A DNA stretch of 64,000 nucleotides from Ampullaceana balthica (GCA_944989445.1 CALYLW010000209.1:397001-461000), one strand, 5' to 3'; positions 31,111 to 43,492 are shown, numbered from the stretch's first letter. Notes: generated by a model not told the origin, from the sequence alone. Numbers and translations are program-made.

Positions 31111-34100
31111 CAATAAATGCCCTAAGTTGCATAGGCTTGGTAAAGAATAATATATGGAACATAATTTTTATATTGATGAGTGTCATGTTTATTTTGTAGT
31201 TATAAGCTAAAACTAAAATATTAGTATTATTAGTTACCAGGTACCATCCCTGTTATTATATAAATGGTTTTGTACATAAAAATATTAAGGAATAGTTCAC
31301 TTTTCTGGTATTATATTCATAAGCTTTTGTTCTGCTTCTGTAGCCTGAAGATCGAGCACATTTAGGGATGTTAGAGAGAAAAAAAGACTATAGGGAAAGA
31401 GCAAGGTAAGCTATAATAATTTGAAAATTTAAAGATTAATTATTAATAGTTAATTTCGATTAAAGTCAAAAATTGAAATTTATTGTGTCATAAATAACAT
31501 TTATTAAAATACTTGTCGAAAATCGAAATAACACTGGAACGTCTTCTTTATATGTATCTTTTAACAAACAACCCAAACAGACAAGTGTATTGACATTATT
31601 TGGTTCAAGTGATGAGCTGGTCTAATTGACAATATAACCAGCTGGGCTAAACAACCGTTCGCATAGCTTTAGATTGTATCAGCTGAAGTTTCTGATACTG
31701 TAGTGGATGTTTGGTATGCAGGTGATATGTAAGCGAAGTGTTAGAAAAATGGTAGCAATGTTCCCTTTAAGCAGCCTGGCTGCGCAGATATTTGACCAAC
31801 GTCACGCAGGAGTTTAGAATCACCGCGTCGTAAATTTTGTAAAATGTTGCACAAAAAAAATGGATGTTGTGCAACTTTGCAAATGAGTTTTTTTTTACTT
31901 TGCACACGGACTAATGAAGCTTAGACTTGGAGGGTCACAATAAACTTTATCAACATTTTGAACATTCACATCAGTCAATAGTTTAAAACCAAAATGTTTG
32001 TGTAATCATCGGGAAGTTAGTTTATATTTATTGGCCGAAATATTTTCCTTTTTTACATCCAGTACATTTATAAGTGGTTGGTCGATTAATCGTTAAAAAT
32101 ATTTTATTTGTTAAAATTTTTTACGATTAATCGAGAAATTAATCGTTAATTTCCGCAGCCCTACTATAATCCCTTTATTTTAAAAAACAATATGAAAATT
32201 AATTATTTTAATCTATGTATTAAATGTATATTTCCAGTTTTTGTTGTAATTTTCTCTGTATCTGAAACTTACCGTACATTTAAGTTCTATTTTGGCTTCT
32301 GCTGTTAATTTGTTTATTGATGTAATTGGTTGCTGCCTTTAAATTATGCTCATGAATAACTTTTTTTAAAGGATGGTTCCACAACCTCCCTTCCATGATT
32401 ATCTGAATAAGTTGACTGGCTAATCAGTTAATCTTTTGTATTTATCATTATTTGAACACTGTCTACTGTAAATTCACACCAGCTAACTCTTGATACATGG
32501 GTTAGCAAATGAAATTTTACCCCAAGGCCAACTTTGATTCTTAAATAAATGTAATTGATCATATAAGTGCTTGATTCAAATACTTTTTTTACATTTTTAT
32601 GCCAGTTATCTTTGTCATTAATACTTTGAAATTATTCTATGTTACCAAATACATAACATAATGTATGATTAAATAAATATTTTATTTTTATGTGTATAAC
32701 ATATCAGGAAGTTGAAATGTTTTATTCATTTACTTTAATCCAAAACTCTAACCCTTTTCAGCATTTGGCTTAAAGACCTCAACATGTGTTGTTTTTTTTG
32801 TTCTGATGAAGACAAAATGAGTGCACAACTTTTAAGTCAATGTTTTAAATTTCAGAGATTTTCACAAAAAGGAGGACACAATTAAAAAACTTAAGAGAAA
32901 AGCTGAGGATAGGAATCCAGATGAATTTTACTTTAATATGACAAGGACGAAAAAATTGGTAGGATATGGTTTAACTGTAATACACGTTTGTCATCTGTTT
33001 TAACTAGCTTAAGTATATGTTATACCTTAAAACCTCCTCAATACTTTTTTAGAAATCATGAAGAAAAAAAGAAGTATTGAGGAGGTTTTTAGGTATAAAC
33101 ATATTCTTAAGCTAATTAAAAACAGATGACAAACATGTGTCTTTCATTAGCTTAATTATATGTTCATGCCTAAAATCTCCTCAATACATCTTTAGAAATC
33201 ATGAAAGCAATGGTTACTCATTCCATTAATTTTCACTTGCATGTTTTGTTTGAAATAATATTTATGCTTCTCTCCAGTGCTTTTTTTGTAAAAAAAAAGG
33301 TGCCGGTACTCAGTAATGGATTGCCTAGCTTTTAACTACCAGTTCACACCTCGATGCAAGCTAAATCACAACTGCAAAGATACTAAATGTCTGAAACAAT
33401 TTTATTTTATAATTAACTAATAATAATAAACATTAAAATACAAAAAAAGTAATAATTTTTTCCCACATTGAAAAAGGTGCCGGTATGCCGTACCGGTGCG
33501 TACCGTGACAAAAAAAGCACTGCTTCTCTCCCAAATGGTAAGTAAAATGAGGAATGTCTTCATTTTAATGGTTGCGTGCACTTTGAATTTTCAGGATGGA
33601 GAACATAGTTTACGAGAAACAGCTGAACCTGTTGTGACAGAAGAGCAGAAGAAGTTGATGGCAACTCAAGACAAAAGATATGTTTTGTACAGACTTTCCA
33701 AAGAACTTAAGGTAACTTATGAAGACACACCCTCACAGCTGCTTGGGGTTGTGACATTGAGCTCCTTAAATTAGTATAACCTTAGATTAAATTTTTACTT
33801 CAAAACGGGCTTAATTGTTTTTGCAAGTGCTTTTTCCTTGAAATGCTGGTACCATCCAATTTTAGTGGTCCCATTTCTCATTTATTTTATTCATATCAGT
33901 AATCATTTTCTTTAGATTTGCATTACAAACCATTGAATACCTTTTTTTTATTGTTAGTTTCTTCCCTTCTTTCTTCGATACATACATTTCATTCAGGTTT
34001 AAACTGACCTAGTCTTTCCCTTACTTCCTTATAATTTAAAATATGTTTTCTATAATATTTTCTAAATCTATCACTTTATCAGTAGTTACTACATTAGAGA

Positions 34101-37100
34101 AAAATCAGCTGTAAATAAGGGTTAATGATTTAATTTTAATGTATTTGTAATATTTTTCTCTACTTTTGTAACCCTATTGTTTTGTCATACATCTCCTTTA
34201 GAAAATTGAAAAGTTGAAGAAAACTCTTCACATGATTGACACTGATCAAAAGAAAAATTCACACATTATCTTTGTAGATTCTAAGGAAGAGGGTGAGCAT
34301 AACTTATAACTCATCTTAACCAAATGATTAGGGCAATCATTTTAAATTTTTAAAAATTCAGTAAATAGGTAAATTAATATCCTCATCAAGATAATTATAT
34401 AAAACATATAAAAATGTATTCAATAGGGCTGCAAAAATTAACGATTAATTTCTTGATTAATTGTAAAAAAAATTTAATGATTAAATTATTTTTAACGATT
34501 AATCGACCCATCACTTACAAATTATTGGAAGTCAAAAAGTAAAAAAAAATAGCGGCGATAAATAATAGCAAATTTCCTGACGATTACATGAACATTTTGG
34601 TTTTAAACTATTGACTGACGGAAATGTTCAAAATGTTGATAAAGTTTATTGTATCCATTGTGAGAAATCGTTTTCCTACCATGGCTCTAACACTTCACCT
34701 ACTTATCAAACCTAATCAAAAGCGTATTACCCCAATAGCTCCTGAAGGGATACTTCCGAATCTATTTCATATTCCGGACAAAGGGGAAGCAACTTCGTTA
34801 AGCTTTTGATTCCATTAGAGAAACGCTTTTATTTTCTAAAGATATTCATTTATCTTAAAAAATAAAATGTTCAATGCATCAAGAAATGAATTAAGTTTAA
34901 TAATAATATAACATGCACGGCGAAATAATGAGGATTAAATTCTGATAACGCGATTTTCGGCACCTCGGGTGAATACATACACCATATAGACGCGTCAAAC
35001 TAATTCACAGAAAGTGAAAGAAGATAAAAACATTCTGTAATTTTTATTGAAATCTCGTAGAATCACACAATAGCCGGAAGTCTCGAGGAAAGCGAGATTT
35101 TGTACTATTTTTAACTAAAAATACGAGAGTGCGTCGCTAGACGAACAGACGCATTTGGGCACATTCGTAAGGACCCCTATAAGGAAGCATTTAGTCGCAT
35201 CAGGAGCTAATGGCAGTAATGGAGTCTTGACTCAGAGACAGAAAATGACGACAGCTCTTCTGATGAATTACTGTGTTACAAAAGGGAGATGAAAGTTCCT
35301 GAATCCATTAACCCTTACAATGGTGGGAACTTAATCAACACCAATATCCAATATTGTCATTCCTTGCCAAGACCGTTTTGTGCATACCAGTTACCTCAGT
35401 TCCATGTGAACGATTGTTCAGCTCGGCTGGTTATATTGTCAATGAGATCCGCTCATCAATTGAACCAAATAATGTCATCACACTTGTCTTTTTGCGTAGT
35501 TGGTTAAAAGATGACATATAAAGGAGACATTCCAGTGTTATTTAGATTTTCAACAAGAACGTTTAAGAAGTGTTACTTATGACATCATAAATTTCAATTT
35601 TTGGCTTTAATCGAAATTAACGATTAATTAATTGTTAATTTTTCAAAAGTTAATGATTAAATTTAAATTAAACGTTAATGCCAAAATGTATTTAAACTTG
35701 TCGTCTTTAGTATTTCTCATGTTTAAAGATCCAGCCATTGCACTCCATAAAACTTCATTCTCTTTGTGACAATTTTATTGGTGATCATTTAAATTTTAAC
35801 ACCTTGGTGAAAATGCTGGTAAATTTTCAACTAATGGGTTGCCCAAAAAAAATGCATATATCAGTTTAAAATTGATGGGAAAGAATTCACCCTGATGAAG
35901 CTGAATCTAGATTCCCCGCATGAAGAGGTTGACATTTAGCCACACAAAAATTTGTTTTTAGTCCTTCAAGCAAATACTTAGCTTGTGTGATACTATTTGC
36001 TACCTTGGATAGTCAATGATAACTGTTGCAAACAATGTAAACTGCAAATCATGCTAACATTTTAATGATGTCTCATGTTTAGAAAATGCAATAATTAGTC
36101 ACAAGTAAACTCTATTTTTGAAGGATTACATTTTTTTAAAGTGCTATATAGGAGCCATAATGGTCAGAGCGTTGATTGTGGGACCTTAAGATCTACGAGA
36201 AGAAGTCCTCTCATAGAATTCAATTATTGTTACCTTTCAGCCAAAAACTTTGATGCTGCCAAATTTTTCGACACTCATCCTGCATTTGTAGACAGAGCTT
36301 ATAACAGACCGAAGTTGGACACCCTGAAGACAGGAAAATTTTCCTTGGATGTTGAACAGTTAGAGGCAAGGGTTTATATTTTATTACCAAACAGTCTCAA
36401 AAAATTTTAAGGACCGCTATTTAGATAAAATGAAACCTGCTCATCATGCTCCAAGGCAACTAGATTTTTTGCCATCAAAGTCTTATCTGACCAAGTTTAA
36501 TATTTTTTATTAAGTTGTTTTTTTTTGTGTTGTTTTTTTCATCTTGGTTTTATGTTAGTTTCTGCACTAAAATGGTTGTAAATGAAAGTGGTCTAAAAAT
36601 AAATTATTTGTGCTGAAACTGAATTAATTATAAAGAATTCATTTTATATGAAGAATTACAAGGAGAGATTCTTTATATTAAATATTTGATCTATTTTTTA
36701 TTTTTTTTATTGCGCTTCTAAGTCTCCAATACGAAATGGTGATGTGACCTTAACACTATTATCTAATTGGTAATGAAGCACTTTTTTTTAATTTAGAAAA
36801 TACAGTCCTTATGTAATGAAGAAATATGTTTTCACCCATATTATTTTAACTGAGACAGCGGGAAAGGATATTGAGTAGTACAGCAAAGTTGGGAATTATT
36901 GAAATGTACTACCTTATAAATAAGGATAACTCTGAATGACCAATGAAGTAATAACCCATTTGCATTTGCCCATACAAAGACACCTTAAGAAAATTAATTA
37001 TTTGTCTTTAATTAGGAAAATTGATTTAAAATCATTATGAATTTAGAGTAGATAACAATTCTGTATTCCTTGATTAGCCTATGACATATAAATTTAATGT

Positions 37101-37544
37101 CTGTGATGTTATCTAAGAATTTTTCCGCTATTGCCTCTTGATAAGTACATGTTTTAACTTTTTTTAATGATGTGGATTAGGCTGTGATGGAATCTAAGGA
37201 TGCTGCATACAAAGAAATGACGAAAAGAATAGACAGAGCAAGAGAGTTAAAAATTATTGCAGATAAACTTGATGCCAAAGTACATGCAACGGTAAGGTCG
37301 TTGGGCTACTTCCCTTTATTTCCAATCTCCTTTTTCAAGCTAAAAAACAAAACTTGCCACCAAAATAATTTTCATATTTTAAACTTTGACAATGTTTTTG
37401 TGTCAGTTTATACTACTTTATACGCTATACATGTAAAGAAAAATTATTTTATCTCAGGATAAATCTAGAAAGAAAAAGTGTATCCAGCAAGAAACAAAGG
37501 AGATGGCTGCACAATACAAGTTTTCCTTCAAAAGGCAGAAATAA
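29546..37544 (+). CDS. UTP11: UTP11, U3 snoRNA-associated SSU-processome protein (8 exons, 249 aa)
   Basis: Exons: 29546-29599, 31344-31405, 32856-32958, 33595-33711, 34202-34292, 36241-36365, 37181-37291, 37458-37544. All junctions keep frame. Introns have GT-AG ends except intron 6, whose donor is GAG|GCAAGG (GC-AG). Recognisable family blocks are HLGMLERKKDYRERA, NPDEFYFNMTR, a TQDKRYV segment, HPAFVDRAYNRPKLDTL, MTKRIDRARELK and a basic C-terminus QYKFSFKRQK. Length is close to the ~250 aa of other animals (human 253). The protein is a lysine-rich nucleolar factor that works with the U3 snoRNP in the small-subunit processome for 18S rRNA maturation. The start ATG heads MSSFKKNKVQKIHRERP, matching the conserved basic N-terminus. 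Introns 1-3 and 5 hold transposon remnants. I see no stop, frameshift or missing block, so the gene appears functional. Confidence 0.93.
29808..29925 (+). repeat. Single arm of the palindromic MITE family (UTP11 intron 1)
   Basis: GGTAATCCTGCAGT through TTTTCTCGTGAGA to a TTTAATTTATTAAA stretch repeats 26974-27060 closely. The opposite arm is missing. Confidence 0.65.
30070..30312. mobile_element. MITE-like element with AAATACC ends (UTP11 intron 1)
   Basis: Left end AAATACCGGTAAATC resembles the inverted right end AAATACCATATATACTCG. Two GGGGGGTCGGCTT phrases occur in the right half. A related element is at 38169-38373. The family is not assigned. Confidence 0.45.
30962..31058 (-). repeat. 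Terminal fragment of the TAGGGCTGC hAT family (UTP11 intron 1)
   Basis: Inverse of the element end seen at 34424: TTTCCGCAGCCCTA at the right, preceded by repeated TTAATCGTT/GATTAATCG motifs. It abuts a long (TA)n run. Confidence 0.6.
31058..31107. repeat. (TA)n microsatellite
   Basis: About 25 uninterrupted TA units directly after the hAT end. Confidence 0.95.
31429..32163 (-). mobile_element. Internally deleted hAT (TAGGGCTGC family), inverted, UTP11 intron 2
   Basis: Right end inverse is TAGGGCTGCGGAAATTAACG. The left part, read on the minus strand, matches the 3' region of 34424-35683, including text for the transposase end (CATCACTTGAACCAAATAAT, then GTTAAAAGATACATATAAAG). It carries a CAATGTTCCC-type repeat insertion at 31752-31925. 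Confidence 0.65.
31752..31925 (-). repeat. CAATGTTCCC-type repeat nested in the hAT copy
   Basis: CAATGTTCCCTTTAAGC at the left and TTTGCACACGGAC near the right, in the order of 17973-18145. Confidence 0.6.
32982..33196. repeat. Long hairpin plus third arm in UTP11 intron 3
   Basis: Left arm 32982-33048 pairs with 33064-33140 over ~67 bases with few mismatches and a ~15-base loop. A further direct copy of the left arm follows at 33147-33196. The left arm begins ~24 bases after the exon 3 donor. No transposon end is obvious. Confidence 0.8.
33275..33522. mobile_element. hAT-type MITE (248 bp) in UTP11 intron 3
   Basis: Identical octamers CTTCTCTC at 33267-33274 and 33523-33530. Ends CAGTGCTTTTTTTGT and, inverted, CAGTGCTTTTTTTGT match over 15 bases. 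Interior has GGTGCCGGTA at both ends. It stops 72 bases before exon 4. A left-end relative lies at 48535. Confidence 0.92.
34424..35683 (+). mobile_element. Internally deleted BED-type hAT, TAGGGCTGC family (UTP11 intron 5)
   Basis: Starts TAGGGCTGCAAAAATTAACG; the right end GTTAATGCC is worn. The flank AAAATGTATT occurs on both sides (34411-34420 and 35683-35692), consistent with a target duplication. It keeps two separated transposase pieces: a BED-finger start (VDKVYCIHCEKSFSYHGS, ~34630-34690) and the C-terminal dimerisation region (~35325-35517). Everything between is lost. Its second copy, at 58566-59790, carries two extra insertions. Confidence 0.8.
35325..35517 (+). pseudogene. hAT C-terminal dimerisation domain remnant
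   Basis: The frame reads WWELNQHQYPILSFLA, then SVPCERLFSSAGYIV, NEIRSSIEPNNV and FLRSWLKDDI before a stop, the signature end of ZBED/hobo-type hAT transposases. A one-base deletion just upstream (after the codons for ESIN) breaks the frame. It is unrelated to UTP11 despite lying in its intron. Confidence 0.75.
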
Positions 37545-38165
37545 AAAAAATAGTAAAATTGTTTTATTACAAATACAATTAAAAGCTCAAATTGTTTCAA
37601 TGTTTTTTTTTCTAAGTTATGGATGGTTGATATTCCGTGGTGTATTGGTTTTTCTTTCTTTTTAATGGCTACTCATAGTTATTTTGCAAGGTTGCAAAAA
37701 AGAATGTCATTCTTTATTGATTGAAGGTGACTGAAAAAACAATATTGTAACTGTTTTTATATTTTTCCTAGAAGTAAACTAGCTCATGCTAGTTATAAAA
37801 ATTGGTATGTTGAAATTCATAACCGATATCTAAGAATTTCAATCTTTATTTCAAAAGAAGAATTTTGTTTCACTCCATCTCAACATTTCAAAACTCTAAG
37901 CTTTATTAAAAGTAGTTTCATAATAATGCTAAAACAAAAATATTATATTTAAATGCAAAATTTAACAAACATTGTAATTTTTTGTGGGGTATAAGTTTTT
38001 TATTACGTTAGATGGATATTATTATTTGATTTGTCTAAATCAAAGCTGCTATCTGTGGTTAATCTTTACCATTTGTTACTATACAGTTGGTCCAGTTTAA
38101 AATATTTCAATTTTGAACCTAAGACTATCAATGCTCTTTGAAAATAAAAGAACCTAAAATAAATT
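37545..38165. other. Downstream flank of UTP11
   Basis: AT-rich. AATAAA overlaps the stop codon at 37540-37545, and other AATAAA-like hexamers follow; which one ends the transcript cannot be told. Confidence 0.35.
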
Positions 38166-38168
38166 ACC

Positions 38169-38373
38169 TACCCAATATACTGGAGTATAAATCAAGTTTT
38201 GTTTTCTTCAATATTTCAAGTCCAAAATCAGGGGGTCTACTTATACTCCCGTAACCCATTTTTTAAATTCAGTAACACTATAAATGTCATATATCTTAAA
38301 ATTGCTCTTTTCAAGTCTCAAATTGGGGGGTCGTCGTATACTAGAGATCAACTTATACTCGATTATATACGGT
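38169..38373. mobile_element. MITE-like element, relative of 30070-30312
   Basis: Inverted ends sharing GAGTATAA with ACCGTATATAATCGAG at the right. Paired GGGGGGTC-type phrases occur inside (38230 and 38325). No clear target duplication. Confidence 0.45.
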
Positions 38374-38689
38374 ATTTATTCAATTACTGACTTTATTTTG
38401 AACAATCTCTAGTAATTAATTACCTTTCCAATATAACATTCATGCTAAGAGAATAACTTAGACTAACTTTGTGGCAGTGGCATAATTTTTGATAATTAAT
38501 TAGAAAATGTGTTTCTTTGTTAAAACCATTATCATTTATGTATTAACTTATCCATCCCTTCACTAGGGATGGTAAAATTCATTTTTTTAATATATTAGTT
38601 GTCTAATTAGTTTTCTGTATAAAAATTTTAGTTTTAAACATATTTTCTTTTTAATTGGGCAGAGAAGAATGACATGTGCTTATACTTAA

Positions 38690-38866
38690 ATAAGCCATAC
38701 ACTGAGCAGGGTCGTGGGCAATTTTCAGTTTTAGCTCGACAGCCACGCATCTGACTGATGCTGCCGCAGCAATGCAGCAAATTTTGATAAGAATAAAAGT
38801 GTGTTTGTGGGATACATGATTATTTTGCACCAACAAAACTCAGTTTAAAGGGAACATTGGTTGTGG
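38690..38866 (-). repeat. CAATGTTCCC-type repeat copy
   Basis: Ends TTTAAAGGGAACATTG at the right, the inverse of the family start. The rest is diverged. Confidence 0.5.
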
Positions 38867-40433
38867 GTGATTTCTCATATTACATCCACACGTCTCTGAC
38901 TTGAACCCTATTTAATTTTCAATGAAATGCATTCTAAAACTTCTGTAATTCCAAAGAGCTACGACGTCCAACTGACATCATATTTCATAAAACTGTACCA
39001 ATTTCCCTGGGGTAAGAGAGGGCTGCTGGCCAATTATATTATTATAGACAACACCTGCCATTTTTTTAGTATCTCTCCCGCAATAAACACAATAAGATGA
39101 AAATTTCAACTTTTTTTTACATACACATTCTTTAACATAAGTCAACTGAAAGGGATAACATTTTTGTATTTAATAGCTAACAAGCTTCATAAAGCAGTAG
39201 TTGAGGTTGGCAACATCATTTGACATGTTCTGTGTCAACCAATTAACGCTCCTCTTTGCAGCAATATCACCAGTCACTTCAAAATACAAAGATGCCAGAA
39301 TGATAAAACATAGATCGTGTGCCCTTAATATATAGAAGAAAAATAGCATTCTAATTTAATTTTATGCCAGGATCTTTGCTTTTAATTTTAAATAATTTTT
39401 TTTATTAAAAAATACATTACGCTGCTGATCTTTTTTTTTAATGTTATGCTGAAGATAATAATAGTAATATTAATAAATTTGAAAATCATAACCATTTTCT
39501 TGGTTCAAAATGTGGAAAACATTTTTTTTAGTTTAACATCTTTAATAGTAATGTTTGTTGATGACCCAGGCCATGAAGTGTCTCTATCAGTGCCTTGTAA
39601 TAACTAGTATAGAAATAACTAGTGAAGAATCATATTAATATTTTTCTCTTTCATAACTATATGGCAGCCATTTGTTTTCATCACATCACATCTCCCTGCC
39701 ATCCCATGATATATGTGGTTCAGTTACATAAAGCTGCCTTGTCAAACATATTTACTCAAAATGGAAGCTGTGCTTTCAGAAACTTAAACCAATATTTTCT
39801 AATGTTATGGCATTTTGATAAAAGATTTTTCAAAGCGATAACAGTACAGGTAGTCAAAAGCTAAGTAAACTGCAAACAGCACTCCATGATTCTTCTTTTC
39901 TCAGTTTTGCTGATATAGCAAAACCAGGGGAGATAACACTTTCAAAGTTGTCTCCCATCTGTTTACTTGTCTTAAGATAAAGTGAACATGATAAATTGTA
40001 CAAAGTTTTGTGAATGAGCGTATAAGTAAGCTATAGTATAAAGTATAATGCACTTAAATTTTTAAGATTGGTCTAGTTAAGTTCTTTTTTGTGTTACGAT
40101 TAGTCTACATTGATCTAGAAAGAAATTAGTTTTATTTTGAGAGTTTGGATTAGATTTATTAAATTAATCTACTTTCAAGTGTTACGACCAGTTTTTTTTC
40201 CTCCTTATTTTGGTATAATTTAGTCATACACTGTCGGATAGGGTAATATTTATCGTGTACTGTAAAGTAAGTCTTCACTCTGGCGGCTGGTCTGGATAGG
40301 GAAGTCAATAGTGCGCTCGCCTCTAAAAGCTGAGGGGCGTGGGATTTAGCCCACGTTAAGGCCACAATAATTAAACAGCCCTTAAAAAAAAGTCTTCACT
40401 CTGCTTTAGATAAAACATATCATGTTTGCCACT
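38867..40433. other. Spacer with a tRNA-like fragment
   Basis: No gene recognised. 40290-40365 (CAATAGTGCGCTCGCCTC then GCGTGGGATTTAGCCC) looks like a decayed tRNA-derived SINE head; the B-box-like part departs from consensus. The remainder is AT-rich. Confidence 0.35.
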
Positions 40434-40560
40434 AAGGGGCCGTCCATAAATGACGTCACGCTATATTGACCGATTTTTTACCCCCTCCCCTCCCCCCGTC
40501 GTCACAAAAAGTTAGACCCCCCCCCTTTCCAAAAATACGTCACTAAACTTTGACACAAAA
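40434..40560 (+). repeat. One end of the GGGGCCGTCC MITE family
   Basis: GGGGCCGTCCATAAATGACG followed by CCCCCTCCCC-rich DNA and TACGTCAC; no matching opposite end. Confidence 0.6.
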
Positions 40561-43484
40561 AAAAACAACTAAAACCCACCTTAATTTCTATTTGAAAATA
40601 AGTTTGTTTCAAATCACTTTTTTTGTCATTTAAGTATTTATTTAGTCTAGGTCTGCATTGTAATATCGTAACACACGTGAAGTATGTGCACGTAAAAGGC
40701 ATTTGATCTAAAATTACCACATTGATATCAAATCTAATGTTTTCTAAAAAATTATTTGGTATGCGCTGGAAGAGGAATATGGCGAGTACTGTACGAACCC
40801 CACATTTCTACAGGAAAGTAGGGTGTCATCTTTTGCGTCGCAAAATACAGTAATTCCTGCAAGTTGAAGACTGAAAAATACTATGACATTAATAAAATAT
40901 CCAATATTGTCATAACTTTTTACTCCGAAGCTCACAAGTTTTAGTTTTTTGTTTGTTTTTGTGTTGTTTTTTCCCAATTTTTTTTGTTACGATTTCAAAT
41001 ATGTCACACACGAGTTGTAAATATAATGCCACCAATGGACGAGGCGTGTTTAACGGGGTCAAAATTCGAAAGTCTCCTCGGGCCCCTAGTTAAGGGGGGC
41101 CCCAAAGGAGTGTCAGAATTTTGTTACACTAAATATTACGTCACCGCCATGTATGCAGGCCCCCCCCCCAAAGAGGCCAAGCCCTCCTCGCTTACAAATT
41201 CCATAGCTACGCCACTTCCCAAAATATGTGTTTTTATTTCCCCAAAGGTAGCAGGACGCTCCGCTTTTGTTAGAAAGATTGACATGTTTATTTATTGGAG
41301 AAATCAGGATGTTCTTAACTGCTCTTGATTAGGTAACTAGTAACTAGAACAAAATAATAATCCAAAAGTACAGAACTGTGCTGATATTTACGATGTTTGA
41401 ACACATTAAATTTTGGTGTAGGATTCTATGTACGTTCCCGTGTGTCAATTCACCGCATACATTTCCAAATACTTTAGTGATTCGAGGTCTTTTTAAAAAA
41501 ATATTTTAAGTTTCGGTCGGGTGCTTAGAAATGATGGCCAAAAAATGTTGCGTCGTTGAAAAAAAAACCAGCAAAAGGAACTCCGTCGTATGATAAGGAC
41601 CACCTGTTTAACTGAGCCCCCCCCCTTCCCCGTTTAACTGATGAGGACCCCCTGTTTAACTGATGAGGACTCCCTGTTTAAGTGGCTGCAGGAAAGTTCT
41701 CACACCGTCAGCCACGATGCCTTGGCCACGATCCTCCTCACTGACATCTAGTCAACTTGTTTCTAATTAGTAACTCCCACAAGTCATCAAAATCTTTGCA
41801 CAATTTTTTTTTAAAAATAACTACAAGATAAGACTGAACAATGATTCTGAATATAGCCATTGTTTTCCAATCTATGAAGCTATCTGTTGTTCAATGACTT
41901 TTCGGAGGCTTCATTATCTGGATGTTGTTCAGATTAATTCAAGCGAAGTCGAAGAGATATTTCTTTTCGAATGTGGGTTTTTTTTTAATTAAAAATTTAT
42001 AAACGGTGAAAATTCACAATATAGCTTTAAAACTCGTTATTTGGCAGGGCGCTTTGTCGAATTTGAACATGACTCTATGTAACAAAGAGACATTGGTTCG
42101 AAAAATCTTGGAACCTCTGAGCTAGTATTTGATAGCTCCCGAACCAACACTCGTGGTCGCGAATGTGTGTTTGATTATTCTGTTGATGTTAGGGTCGTAA
42201 AGCATTCCCACCCCATGCAGTCAGTCCTCTGCTTGCATAAACCATAAATCCTAACCTCGCCACTAATCTCTGGGCCTCAGACATAAGCGTGGCTTCAAAA
42301 ACCACGCGATCGCGCACTTAAGGGGGTGTGCCTTGAGAATGGCCTCGAACTCAATACGTTCAATGCATCGGAGTTCTGTCTGCAGATGTTTTACGAGGTT
42401 TTAAAACTGTCTTGTTTTTCTCGAGTTTCATTTAATCTGCAAACTTTATTGTGTTTATGGGATTGAGAATTTTAATAAGATTAAGACGCAGATTGTTTGT
42501 TTTCCTCACTAGTTCTGCCTTTTTTTTACACATATACACACATGTATACATGTATATAATTGTTACATTGGGAGCAGATTTAACAAAGTGACAATATCCA
42601 GCCATTCCGGTGACCTATATCTGTGAGACACGTTTACCAACCTCAGCATATTTCAAGCCATTGATACCACGTAATTCCATCTCCATGGCTTATTTCACTT
42701 CTACCCACTGAACAAACAGTTATAAATAGTGCACTTGTATCGCATGGAAAGAAAGTTGTGCGTGCTATACCTGCATTTAGTCGCACCTATAGCGCACCTG
42801 TGCACCTCCTCAGACACACACATGCTCATAGACACACATCTCCGCTCCGACGGGTTAGCACTTTTAAAGGCCGTGGCTGTACATAAGTGCTATGTATTGT
42901 GTAGAAAACCGAAACACATGTTGACATCATTTTTAAGTACGTTTAGCTTTCAGGCGAGTGGTATTCCCCCCCCCCTCCCCTTTTATTTTTAACAGGGACT
43001 TCAAATGACTCTATTAAAATATATTTGTTAGTAAACATTCAAAACTTGTGTTTTTATAACAAACTATAATTCATATCTATGTTGCCTTTTTTTTAAACAG
43101 TAAACGTATAACATATAAACAGGGTATATTAGTTAGCCTAACAGGACGTAACACATTTCAACATTGCCTTTTAGTAAATCATATTGTGGGGATATCAAAT
43201 TTAGTTGTTTCATTCGTTTAAAAAATGTTCTAAATTATATTTTTGTTAATCTGATAGAACTGTGAGAGGTGTATCAGTATCAATTCCCTCAAATCACTGA
43301 GCTCACGGGTTTCCCCATCCTTGTGCATTCTCATCTGAACTCCAGAAGGAATACGGGACCGCAGCTCAATGCCAATTCTTGGCTACCGTGCTAAGAAATA
43401 AAAATCCTTAGAGACTTGAAGCCCCCAAACTCTTTTCGGTGGATTGTAGATGAGAAAATTAAATAGAAAATCAAATCAATTCTA
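40561..43484. other. Spacer with small repeats, no gene supported
   Basis: 40,980-41,220 holds GGGCCCC-rich debris ending CATAGCTACGCCACTT, like a worn hAT end. 41,590-41,690 has about four copies of a ~28-base phrase built on CTGTTTAACTGATGAGGA. A 114-codon frame at 40984-41328 and an 87-codon frame at 42729-42992 have no recognisable domain. Confidence 0.4.
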
Positions 43485-43492
43485 CCAGTACT

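Noticed and set aside
33496..33774. 92-codon frame starting in a MITE as a gene
   Set aside because: Its useful part is UTP11 exon 4 (33595-33711); the flanks are intron.
35289..35507. 72-codon frame within UTP11 intron 5 as a host exon
   Set aside because: It is an out-of-frame reading of the hAT dimerisation-domain remnant; UTP11 reads correctly from 34292 to 36241 without it.
41590..41690. CTGATGA-containing repeats as hammerhead ribozymes
   Set aside because: CTGATGAGGA occurs, but no GAAAC follows a plausible helix II; similar CTGATGA hits at 32791 and 52288 also fail.
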